Part shown: piece by piece, positions 1-10,006 of the stretch
How positions within the stretch are numbered: the first letter of the stretch is position 1
Layout: the number at the start of each line of letters is the position of its first letter
From: Janthinobacterium sp. TND4EL3
Lineage (GTDB): Bacteria > Pseudomonadota > Gammaproteobacteria > Burkholderiales > Burkholderiaceae_D
Assembly (NCBI RefSeq): GCF_900156175.1
Contig: NZ_FTMV01000012.1
Span: forward strand, 124,001-188,000
Reading direction: 5' to 3'
DNA: 64,000 bases
The notes under the pieces: generated by a model
Told to the model about the DNA's origin: nothing
The model's input: the letters and a program-made list of their open reading frames with translations, nothing else
Database searches by the model: none
Translations under genes and position numbers: made by a program

Positions 1-693
1 TCGGCTACTGTCACTAGAACAAGTACCCACGTGGGACTCCGTAAATGAATAATGGGGGCATCTTATGCACGTGCTGCAACAGTGTCAACTGAAGAAATCT
101 TAGGTTTCCAAAGTGTAATGTTAGTGTGGACGAACACGAAAGTCCGAGGCCTCGGCCATTCGCGTTGTTGTGACAATGTGTGATTCTTTCTGCTTGGCAA
201 TCCGTTATGCTCGGGTACGCGGATGCGCTACTCCTGCAGCTTCCAGATCCTGCTCGACATCAGGATGCCTTGGCGTTGTTGTGCTGTTTGCCGTCGTTCC
301 GCTGACCGGCTTTCTACTGGTGCACGCCTGAGCCTGAGCCATTTTTGGCGTGGCGCGCCTCGCCAAAGGCTACGCGCTCCCTGCCAGCTTCCACGATGCT
401 GCTGCTCCGCATGCGTAGAAACCCGTGAATGACTCTTATATGGCGAGCATGATTGGCAGCGGCCGACGTCTTTCGGTTCATTGCGTTGAAGAAATTGAGT
501 GGCTACAGTTTTGGGAGGTCTCCAACCTCCAGGCCGCCGGTGGTCGTTCACCGGCGGCGGTACAGGCCGGGCTGGGCTCGCAGAATATTGATCTAATGGT
601 GGACGTACCTGAGTTTTTCAACATCAAAGGGCGTGACCTGCCAACAACGGCAAGGAGCAGTCGTTCGAAGCGCAACTTGAGTAACTAAAATCA
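1..693. other. Gene-poor start of window, no recognised gene
   Basis: No reading frame here is recognisable. Reading from base 2 in the + direction gives 16 codons (ending Asp-Ser-Val-Asn-Glu) and a stop at 50-52, which could be the tail of a gene that begins outside the window. Short frames at 223-432 and 425-688 have no family resemblance. Composition changes within the stretch and several frames are interrupted, so it may be decayed or acquired DNA. Confidence 0.4.
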
Positions 694-1002
694 ATGATAA
701 AAATTATGGAATCTCAAATACAACTTCAGTTGGGACAGAAAATTTCCCGCATTTCTCTATTTTTTTTCTCCTTAATTTTCTTTGGCTGCGCCTTTGCTCC
801 TGAAGTTGGACCGGCGAATGTAAGGTTTTTTTCCTTGGCTGTATCGGCATTATTTTATTGCGTAGGAAGCAATAAGTTTGCGTTGATTTCACCGACGAAG
901 AGCTTGCAATGGCAGTTCATGCCGCCGATACCACGAGCTTTGTTTCTCGCTTTTTTTCAGTTGCTGGTATTGTCGGCTGTGATGATGCTCCTGGATGCTT
1001 AA
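694..1002 (+). CDS. Hypothetical small membrane protein
   Basis: This would be a protein of 102 residues that I do not recognise. Three hydrophobic stretches are visible, at about residues 20-35, 45-58 and 82-101, so an inner-membrane location is likely if it is made. The DNA is clearly AT-richer than its neighbours, with runs of T, which suggests transfer or a lack of selection. No convincing ribosome binding site precedes the ATG at 694; a second in-frame ATG lies at 706. It ends 12 bp before the 3' end of the convergent TetR gene. It may be a real foreign gene or a chance frame. Confidence 0.35.
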   Translation: MIKIMESQIQLQLGQKISRISLFFFSLIFFGCAFAPEVGPANVRFFSLAVSALFYCVGSNKFALISPTKSLQWQFMPPIPRALFLAFFQLLVLSAVMMLLDA

Positions 1003-1014
1003 CTTGTCACGAGT

Positions 1015-1620
1015 TCACTGGACTCTGCTGGCCAGCGAATCGGACAATATCTGCCACAGCGCCGCATGGCGCTGCTGCAGCGCGGCGCCGCCCGCGTAAA
1101 TGAGTTCCACGTGCAGGCTGTCGACGATGCCCAGGTAGGCTTGCGCGTACAGGTTGACGCGTTGCGGCGGCAGGGCGGGCGCCAATCGCCCCAGGCTGGC
1201 CACGTAATGGCGCTGCAATTGCGCCAGCAAGGCTTCGTAGCCCGTGCCCACTTCCACGCGCAGGGGCGCGGGCGGCAAATACGCCGTGCGCAGCAAGAAG
1301 CGCAAATGGGCTGACTCCGCATAGCGCTGCGCCATGCGGTCGCAGTACAGGGCACCGGCCCGCTGTCCGCCCGGCGCCGCCAGCGCGGCCTCGTCGGCGA
1401 AGCAGGCATCCATGAAGGCATGCTCTTCGGCCAGCGCGTCGGCAAACACGTCCAGAAACAGGGCGTCCTTGCCGGCGAAGTGCGAATACAGCGACGCCTT
1501 GCGCATGCCGGCTTGCGCGGCGATGTCGCTGAGGGAGGAAGCGTCGTAGCCGTGTTCCGAAAAATGGACGACGGCGACGGCACAGATGTTATCGGCCGAG
1601 GCCGAGCGTTTTTTCATCAT
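1015..1620 (-). CDS. TetR/AcrR-family transcriptional regulator
   Basis: This is a 201-residue one-domain repressor of the TetR family. The N-terminal helix-turn-helix is clear: SLSDIAAQAGMRKASLYSHF at about residues 29-48, followed by the usual GKDALF turn. The C-terminal half is a variable ligand and dimerisation domain. It lies 22 bp downstream of an MFS drug exporter on the same strand, so the two are probably co-transcribed. A palindrome in front of the exporter (2925-2944) fits an operator for this protein. The likely role is ligand-induced derepression of exporter and regulator. The ligand cannot be read from the sequence. Confidence 0.85.
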   Translation of the reverse strand: MMKKRSASADNICAVAVVHFSEHGYDASSLSDIAAQAGMRKASLYSHFAGKDALFLDVFADALAEEHAFMDACFADEAALAAPGGQRAGALYCDRMAQRYAESAHLRFLLRTAYLPPAPLRVEVGTGYEALLAQLQRHYVASLGRLAPALPPQRVNLYAQAYLGIVDSLHVELIYAGGAALQQRHAALWQILSDSLASRVQ

Positions 1621-1642
1621 TGGGGTGAGAGTGGGTGAGGCG

Positions 1643-2860
1643 TCAGTGCGCTCCCAGGCTGCTGGCGGGTGCCGGATGGACGCGCGCAGTGGCCAGGGTC
1701 AGCCATGATACCAGCAGGCCGGCCACGGTCAAGAACAGCAGCCAGGGCAGCGGTCCCCGTTCGGACAGGCCGGCTGCCAGCGGCGTGGCCAGCGATGACA
1801 AGCTCATCTGTATGGCGCCCAGCAATGCCGCCGTGGAACCGAGCGCGCGCTGCTGCGAACCCATGGCCATGGCCATCAGCGCCGCTTCCGCCATGCCCAG
1901 GCCAAACAGGGCCACGAACATGCCGGGGACGACGGCCATGATTCCCCCTCCGCCCCAGGCGCCGAGCAGGGCCAGCCCCGCGCCGGCCAGCATGGCGGCG
2001 CTGCCCGCCACGCTCAAGCGCGCCACGCCATGGCGGCCTACCAGGCGCCCGCTGGCCAGCGCACCGAGCAGCACGGCCACGCCCGTGGCGCCGAAGACGA
2101 GGCCGAAGCTGCCGGCGGACAGGCCGAAATCGCGCTGGTACACGAGCGACGCGCCGCCGATATACGCAAACAGGAAAAAGAAAGTGGCGGACAGGGCCAG
2201 CGCGGGCAGCAGGAAGGCGCGGTCGAGCGCGATGCGCGCATACGTGCGGTGCATGCCTTTCGGCGACACCCGCTGCTTCGGCGGCAAGGTTTCCGGTAGG
2301 AACAACGCGCTATTGAGCAGGGTCAAGGCGCCCAGCGCGGCCAGGGCCAGCATCACGGCGCGCCAGCCGTAATGTGCGTCGAGCAAGCCGCCCACGGCGG
2401 GCGCCAGCACGGGCGCCAGGCCCACGATGGTCATCAGGAGGGCAAACAGCTGCGCCGCTTGGACGCCGTCGGCCACGTCGCGCACCATGCTCATCACCAC
2501 GACCAGGGTCAGCGCCGCGCCCAGGCCTTGCACCGCGCGCGCCAGCAGCAGGGTGGTCAACTGATCCGCCTGCGCGGCCCACAGGGCCGCCGCGATATAG
2601 ACGGCGATGCCGGCCAGGAGCGGACGGCGCCGGCCCAGCATGTCGGTGAGCGGCCCGCACAGCAGCTGCCCGCCGCCCAGGGCCAGCAGGAAAACGGTCA
2701 GGCTCAGCTGCACATTCGCATACGAGGTGTGCAGCTCGCGCGCCATGGCCGGCATGGAAGCGAGGTACATGTCGATGCCGGCCGGACCGAGCACGGCCAC
2801 CAGGGCCAGGGAAGCCGCCAGAGCGAGACTGGCGGCGGGGAGGGTGGTTTGCTGCTGCAT
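1643..2860 (-). CDS. MFS multidrug efflux transporter, Bcr/CflA type
   Basis: This is a 405-residue major facilitator protein of about twelve membrane segments, typical in length for the Bcr/CflA drug:proton antiporter group. The loop between helices 2 and 3 carries GPLTDMLGRRRPLL, the MFS motif A. The N-terminal GPAGIDMYLASMPAMA segment is typical of Bcr/CflA exporters. The ATG at 2860 is preceded by AAGGAA at good spacing. The gene is followed 22 bp later by a TetR regulator and preceded by an operator-like palindrome, so it is probably an inducible exporter. Substrates cannot be inferred; bicyclomycin, chloramphenicol or sulfonamide are only family precedents. Confidence 0.88.
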   Translation of the reverse strand: MQQQTTLPAASLALAASLALVAVLGPAGIDMYLASMPAMARELHTSYANVQLSLTVFLLALGGGQLLCGPLTDMLGRRRPLLAGIAVYIAAALWAAQADQLTTLLLARAVQGLGAALTLVVVMSMVRDVADGVQAAQLFALLMTIVGLAPVLAPAVGGLLDAHYGWRAVMLALAALGALTLLNSALFLPETLPPKQRVSPKGMHRTYARIALDRAFLLPALALSATFFFLFAYIGGASLVYQRDFGLSAGSFGLVFGATGVAVLLGALASGRLVGRHGVARLSVAGSAAMLAGAGLALLGAWGGGGIMAVVPGMFVALFGLGMAEAALMAMAMGSQQRALGSTAALLGAIQMSLSSLATPLAAGLSERGPLPWLLFLTVAGLLVSWLTLATARVHPAPASSLGAH

Positions 2861-2924
2861 TGCATTTCCTTCATATCGTCAAAAAACGCGGCATGGACAC
2901 CGCCGTCTTTTTTATTGTACACTG

Positions 2925-2944
2925 GCTACCTACCGATAGGTAGC
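2925..2944. promoter_or_regulatory. Operator palindrome upstream of the efflux gene
   Basis: GCTACCTACCGATAGGTAGC is a 20-bp palindrome with a single mismatched pair. It lies 65 bp upstream of the exporter start, just ahead of a TACAAT hexamer on the minus strand at 2916-2921, so a bound repressor would cover the -35 and spacer region. Its size and position fit the TetR-family regulator encoded at 1015-1620. Confidence 0.7.
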
Positions 2945-3004
2945 TATCGCGGTCAATGAAAGGATGAGAACGATGAAGGAAGAAACTATGAGGGGAGAGA
3001 CGGC

Positions 3005-3163
3005 ATGACGGAAGTGGGAATTTCGCTCAGCGGCGTAGCCGTGGCGCTGCTGTTTGCCGCCTGGAGTTCGTATCGCGCCCGCTGCGAGCGGCGTGACGTC
3101 GTGTGCCTGACGATACTGGGCACCGTGCTGGGCGTGCCTGGGGCCGTCTTGCTGGCGCTGTAG
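3005..3163 (+). CDS. Small hydrophobic protein, hypothetical
   Basis: A 52-residue frame starts at an ATG preceded by a purine-rich GAGGGGAGAG ribosome binding site and stops just before a strong terminator hairpin. Two hydrophobic stretches (about residues 6-20 and 37-52) flank a short Arg/Cys-rich polar loop, so the product would be a two-pass membrane peptide. I know no family for it. It is read divergently from the efflux gene and could share its operator region. The binding site, terminator and compact fit make it a plausible real gene. Confidence 0.5.
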   Translation: MTEVGISLSGVAVALLFAAWSSYRARCERRDVVCLTILGTVLGVPGAVLLAL

Positions 3164-3172
3164 AGCGCGCAT

Positions 3173-3210
3173 AAAAAAACGGCAGACCTTGCGGCCTGCC
3201 GTTCTGTTTT
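3173..3210. terminator. Bidirectional rho-independent terminator
   Basis: The stem AACGGCAGACC / GGCCTGCCGTT (one mismatch, TTGC loop) has a run of A on its left and TTTT on its right. It can stop the small + gene at 3005 and also leftward transcription arriving from gcvP. Confidence 0.8.
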
Positions 3211-3263
3211 AATTTAATACTCCCGGCTTTTGCCGGGATTTCATTTCTTGATTGCTGAGTTTC

Positions 3264-3394
3264 GACGCCTGACAAAACCGTAGCGAGCGTCAGTGAGGCT
3301 CGGCGCCCCCTTGTGGCCAAGAAGCGCTACCGTACTTGAGTACGGTGAGCATCGCCGGCCGCAAAGCGCGACGCGCAGTAGGTTTGGTCTGGCG

Positions 3395-3396
<2 letters not shown>
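3264..3396 (+). repeat. Dispersed repeat, copy 1 (downstream of gcvP)
   Basis: The copy begins GACGCCTGACAAAACC and ends with GGTTTGGTCTGGCGTC, which are imperfect terminal inverted repeats (2 of 16 differ). Inside are TAGCGAGCG, GAGCATCG, CGGCCGCAAA and CGACGCGCAG, blocks shared with the copies at 26900 and 45186. It also holds a local CCGTACTTGAGTACGG hairpin. The right end overlaps the stop codon of gcvP (3395-3397). Confidence 0.85.
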
Positions 3397-6295
<2,899 letters not shown>

Positions 6296-6378
6296 GATAT
6301 AGAGGCCAAAAAAGACTGAAAAACCGGGATGCGGCGCGCGGGCGCGGCGGCGGGGTATAGCTACAAAACTAAATGCAA

Positions 6379-6400
6379 ACGGGCCGCAAACGCGGCCCGT
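6379..6400 (-). terminator. Intercistronic hairpin between gcvH and gcvP
   Basis: This is a perfect 9-bp stem, ACGGGCCGC / GCGGCCCGT, with a 4-base loop, directly after gcvH on the minus strand. Only a short T-poor tail follows, so it may be a partial terminator or an mRNA stabiliser that sets the gcvH:gcvP ratio. Confidence 0.5.
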
Positions 6401-6413
6401 GAGTCAAACGCGA

Positions 6414-6794
6414 TCAGGCGCTGGTGGTGGCGCCATAGGCGGCAGCGTCGAGCAGGCCGTCCAGGGCCGACACGTCGGCTGGCTTGATCTTGAACAGCCA
6501 GTTGGCGTAGGCGTCGGCATTGATCGACTCTGGCGAGTTGACGACGTCGTCGTTGACGGCCACGACTTCGCCGGCAACCGGCGCGTAGATGTCGCTGGCG
6601 GCTTTCACGGATTCCACCACGGCGGCATCGTCGCCGGCGCCATAGGTATTGCCCACGGTTGGCAGTTCGACGAAGACGATGTCGCCCAGCGCGTCCTGCG
6701 CGTATTCGGTGATGCCGACGGTGACGGTGCCGTCGCCTTCAAGGCGTACCCATTCGTGGGAAGCGGTGTACTTCAGGTCTGCAGGAATGTTCAT
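6414..6794 (-). CDS. gcvH: Glycine cleavage system H protein
   Basis: This is the 126-residue lipoyl carrier that shuttles the aminomethyl group between GcvP, GcvT and the L protein. The lipoylated lysine is Lys64 in [13 protein letters not shown], in the canonical hairpin of the domain, and the N-terminal YTASHEWVR is typical. Length is standard. It lies 71 bp after gcvT and before gcvP in one leftward operon. No lipoamide dehydrogenase gene is nearby; the L protein is normally shared with 2-oxoacid dehydrogenases encoded elsewhere. Confidence 0.98.
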   Translation of the reverse strand: MNIPADLKYTASHEWVRLEGDGTVTVGITEYAQDALGDIVFVELPTVGNTYGAGDDAAVVESVKAASDIYAPVAGEVVAVNDDVVNSPESINADAYANWLFKIKPADVSALDGLLDAAAYGATTSA

Positions 6795-6865
6795 GTGTGG
6801 CTCCAGATGGTAAATGTTCGTTATTGATTATGGTTGTACGGTCTTGCGGGCGGCTCTATCAACGC

Positions 6866-7987
6866 TTACGCAGCCAGGATTTTACCGTTACGCACGAAAG
6901 GCAGCTTGACGACGGAAGCGGCCAGCTGCTTGCCGCGGATTTCCACGTGCACGGTGTCGCCCACGGCCACGCCGTTCGGCACGCGCGCGAGAGCAATGGC
7001 TTCCTGCATCGTGGGGCTGAAGGTGCCGCTGGTGATTTCGCCCGTGGCGTCGCTGCCGGCGATGATGACTTTTTGATGGGCGCGCAGCACGCCGCCTTTT
7101 TCGCGCAGGATCAGGCCGACGAATTGCGCGTTCTGGCCCTTGGCCAGCAGGGCGGCCTTGCCGATGAAGTCGCGCTCGCTGACCAGGTCGATGGTCCACG
7201 CCAGGCCCGCGTCGAGCGGGTTGACGGTTTCGTCCATGTCCTGGCCGTACAGATTCATGCCCGCTTCCAGGCGCAGGGTGTCGCGCGCGCCGAGGCCGGC
7301 CGGCTTGACGCCGGCGGCAGCCAGAGCGTTCCACAGCGCTTCCACCTGGGTGGCGGCCACGCCGATTTCAAAGCCGTCTTCGCCCGTGTAGCCGGTGCGC
7401 GCCAGCATGACTTCGCCGAAGGCCGTGTCCTTGACGATGACGACGTTGAACGGCTTGATGGCTTCGGAAGCGGCTTGCGTTTCCGGCAGCACTTGCCACA
7501 CCTTGGCGCGCGCGTTCGGACCTTGCACGGCCACCAGGGCCATCGGGTCGTTGGCATTGCGGCGCTCGGTAATCGTCAGGCCGCTGTTGGTGGCTGTATT
7601 TTGCTGCTGCATCCAGGCCACGTCTTTTTCAGCCGTGCCCGCGTTGACGACGAGGCGGAACCAGTTTTCGTTGAAGAAGTAGACGATCAGGTCATCGATG
7701 ACGGTACCTTCGGCGTTCAACATGCACGAGTACAGCGCCTTGCCCGACACTTGCAGCTTGTCAACGTTGTTGGCCAGCAAGCCGCGCAAAAAGGCGCGCA
7801 CGTTCGGGCCTTCGATATCGACCACGCACATATGGGACACATCGAACATGCCGGCGTCGCCGCGCACGGCGTTGTGTTCTTCGATTTGCGAGCCGTAGTT
7901 GACAGGCATGTCCCAGCCGCCGAAATCGACCATGCGGGCGCCGAGGGCACGGTGGGCGTTGTTGAGTGGGGTCGCTTTGAGCGTCAT
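6866..7987 (-). CDS. gcvT: Aminomethyltransferase, T protein
   Basis: This is the tetrahydrofolate-dependent T protein. It releases ammonia from the aminomethyl-lipoyl arm and forms 5,10-methylene-THF. It has 373 residues, usual for the family. The N-terminal [18 protein letters not shown] motif and the [10 protein letters not shown] block are typical. The open frame runs further upstream to 8284, but that part is the glycine riboswitch. The ATG at 7987, with GAGG seven bases upstream, gives the normal N-terminus MTLKATPL. It is the first gene of the operon. Confidence 0.97.
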   Translation of the reverse strand: MTLKATPLNNAHRALGARMVDFGGWDMPVNYGSQIEEHNAVRGDAGMFDVSHMCVVDIEGPNVRAFLRGLLANNVDKLQVSGKALYSCMLNAEGTVIDDLIVYFFNENWFRLVVNAGTAEKDVAWMQQQNTATNSGLTITERRNANDPMALVAVQGPNARAKVWQVLPETQAASEAIKPFNVVIVKDTAFGEVMLARTGYTGEDGFEIGVAATQVEALWNALAAAGVKPAGLGARDTLRLEAGMNLYGQDMDETVNPLDAGLAWTIDLVSERDFIGKAALLAKGQNAQFVGLILREKGGVLRAHQKVIIAGSDATGEITSGTFSPTMQEAIALARVPNGVAVGDTVHVEIRGKQLAASVVKLPFVRNGKILAA

Positions 7988-8061
7988 GGATTCCTCGGGA
8001 CGAAGGTAAAGGGGGAAGTTAACAAAACATAGAATAGCCAAACACGGCTTTCCAGCGTGAT

Positions 8062-8276
8062 CACTGACCCCCCTGTCCTTTGTACCTGAGAGATTACGGG
8101 GGCTTGCCCCGTGCGCCCCTTCGGTGGGCCGCCGGCATGTGCCGCGGCCGCTCTCCAGAGTTGAGCTAAAACATGTCGCCAAAGCAACAGCTTCAGTCCG
8201 CCTGATCGGTCCTTTTGCCTGAGAGTTTTTGGGTAGTGCCCCTTCGGCGGCAACGCTGGGTTGCCCTCTCCCGATC
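8062..8276 (-). ncRNA. Tandem glycine riboswitch
   Basis: Two glycine aptamers lie in series in the leader of gcvT. Aptamer 1 (about 8204-8276) closes with GATCGG/CCGATC and carries GGGAGAGGG, CCGAAGGGGC and CTCTCAGGCAAAAGGAC. Aptamer 2 (about 8069-8165) repeats this with GGAGAGC, CCGAAGGGGC and CTCTCAGGTACAAAGGAC. This arrangement is the established gcvT element, which usually turns expression on when glycine is abundant. About 75 nt separate the second aptamer from the gcvT start codon. Confidence 0.96.
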
Positions 8277-8286
8277 AAGTGCAAGG

Positions 8287-8315
8287 AATATATGCCAGCA
8301 GGGTGTTTCTGTCAA
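8287..8315 (-). promoter_or_regulatory. Promoter of the gcv operon
   Basis: The minus strand shows TTGACA (8310-8315), a 17-bp spacer and TATATT (8287-8292), a near-consensus sigma-70 promoter. Transcription would begin a few bases before aptamer 1 of the riboswitch. Confidence 0.85.
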
Positions 8316-8452
8316 TCTGTAAAGACGTTGCCAAATTGCTGCAAAAGCCCTTGTTTGCGGGGCTGGGGAGGCTGCTGCCAGCGTGTAAAAGGGCGCCCGG
8401 CCGCGCAGGAATGGGCTATGATGAAGTTCTGGCTTTCTTGCGGGTGCCTGTC

Positions 8453-9025
8453 ATGAACACTACACAAAGCGAGACGCAAAACAACACCGAGCAGCACGGC
8501 TACTTCACCCTCTCGGGCGACGTCAACAGCGATATGGTGCGGCGCGTCTTCAATGCCGCGGCCGACATCTCGGAAGACAAGCTCACTACCGCGCACATCC
8601 TGATCCAGTCCAACGGCGGCTATGTCAGCGATGGCATCTGCCTGTACAACTTCCTCAGTAAGTTGCCGCTCGACATCATTACCTATAACGCGGGCGCCGT
8701 GGCCTCCATCGCCGTGACCCTGTTCCTGGCGGGGCGCCAGCGCCATGCCAGCGACACGGCCCGCTTCATGGTGCACAAGTCGCATGCGACGGCTTCGCCC
8801 GGTTCGCGTCCCGATGCGCTCAGCATCATCGTCGAGGGCTTGCGCGCCGACGACATGCGCACGGAACGCATCCTGCGCAGCCACGTCAGCCTGACGGAAG
8901 AGCAGTGGCAGGTGCACGCATATTCTGACCTGCACCTGACGGCCGACCAGGCGCTGGAAGTGGGCCTGATCGCCTCGATCCGCGACTTCGCACCGCCCAA
9001 GGGCAAGCGTCTGACGAATATCTGA
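8453..9025 (+). CDS. ClpP-fold serine protease-like protein
   Basis: This 190-residue protein has the ClpP/crotonase fold. It resembles ClpP in ILIQSNGGYVSDGICLY, in the nucleophile region NAGAVASIAVTLFLAG (Ser85) and in ARFMVHKSHA (His108). It is shorter than and diverged from housekeeping ClpP, and no clpX is adjacent, so I call it a Clp-like peptidase of unknown substrate. The third catalytic residue cannot be assigned. The ATG at 8453 is chosen because homology begins soon after; 8411 is an in-frame alternative. It is divergent from the gcv operon and followed by a PAP2 phosphatase gene. Confidence 0.75.
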   Translation: MNTTQSETQNNTEQHGYFTLSGDVNSDMVRRVFNAAADISEDKLTTAHILIQSNGGYVSDGICLYNFLSKLPLDIITYNAGAVASIAVTLFLAGRQRHASDTARFMVHKSHATASPGSRPDALSIIVEGLRADDMRTERILRSHVSLTEEQWQVHAYSDLHLTADQALEVGLIASIRDFAPPKGKRLTNI

Positions 9026-9186
9026 CGTTCGCCCGTCGGCCAGGAGCGAAAATGTTTTTATGTGGCAATTTCTAAGGTGGAAATTGTAATGGAATGTAAT
9101 TCTTGCTTGCTGTTGATGAAATCCCGGGCGCAAGCGGGGTCAGTCGTGGCATAGTGCATGCTGATCATGAAATAAGTGCAGGCACG

Positions 9187-9822
9187 ATGACTTGGTGGAA
9201 TGGGATTTCTTTTGCAGCCGATATGTCCGTGATGGGGCCGGCGGGCGTGGCGATCGCCGTGTGGCTGCTGGTGTCGCGCCAATGGAAGCTGGTGCTCAGC
9301 TGGAGCCTGTGGTACGGCGGCGGCCTGGCCCTCGTGGTGCTGTCGAAGCTGGCCTTCATGAGCTGGGGCGTGGGCAGCAGCACGCTCGACTTCACCGGTT
9401 TCAGCGGCCACGCCATGCGCGCCGGCGCCGTGTTCCCCGTCCTGATATACGTGCTGCTGCAGCGCGCCGAACCGCGCTGGCGCCATGCGGGCGTGCTGGC
9501 CGGCGTGGCCTTTGCCGTGCTGGTGGCCATTTCCCGCGTGGTCGTGCATGCGCACAGCGTGTCGGAAGCCGTCAGCGGCTGCGTGCTGGGCCTGGCGGTG
9601 GCGCTGGGCTTCATGTGGAATGCCCGCGGCGCCGTGAATATCGCCGTCAGCCATGCGCTGGCGCTGGCCAGTCTGGTGCTGATGGTGTTGCTCAGTTTCA
9701 AGGCGGAACCGATGCCCACCGAGGCGTGGCTGCAAAAACTGGCCATGGTGCTGTCCGGCCATGAGCATGTTTTTTCCCGCGCGGACTGGAAACTGGCGCA
9801 GGATGGCCGCCCGGCCCCGTGA
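9187..9822 (+). CDS. PAP2-family membrane phosphatase
   Basis: This 211-residue protein has five or six membrane segments and the motifs of the phosphatidic acid phosphatase type 2 superfamily: FSGHAMRAG (SGH) and SRVVVHAHSVSEAVSG (SRxxxxxH). The usual acidic residue after the second histidine appears as Glu rather than Asp. Such enzymes dephosphorylate lipid phosphates, for example undecaprenyl pyrophosphate or phosphatidate, on the periplasmic face. The frame is open from 9103, but the ATG at 9187, with GCAGG upstream, gives a normal N-terminus. The exact substrate is unknown. Confidence 0.8.
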   Translation: MTWWNGISFAADMSVMGPAGVAIAVWLLVSRQWKLVLSWSLWYGGGLALVVLSKLAFMSWGVGSSTLDFTGFSGHAMRAGAVFPVLIYVLLQRAEPRWRHAGVLAGVAFAVLVAISRVVVHAHSVSEAVSGCVLGLAVALGFMWNARGAVNIAVSHALALASLVLMVLLSFKAEPMPTEAWLQKLAMVLSGHEHVFSRADWKLAQDGRPAP

Positions 9823-10006
9823 AGCGCCGCCGCCTGACGCCTGGCACTGCTGTTTTTTGGCCAGAAAAGCATCAGGAAATGGTATGATGAACCACTTTTT
9901 TTGCGGTGAATGGCCAGACAGCCGTCGCAATGGTGCATCTGAACTGAATATGAACCGGGTTCACCCATAATATCAACGCCAGCATAGGCCAGGAACTCTA
10001 AAACAC

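Noticed and set aside
7988..8284. Upstream extension of gcvT by 99 codons
   Set aside because: The extension is the glycine riboswitch. The ATG at 7987 with GAGG upstream gives the normal T-protein start.
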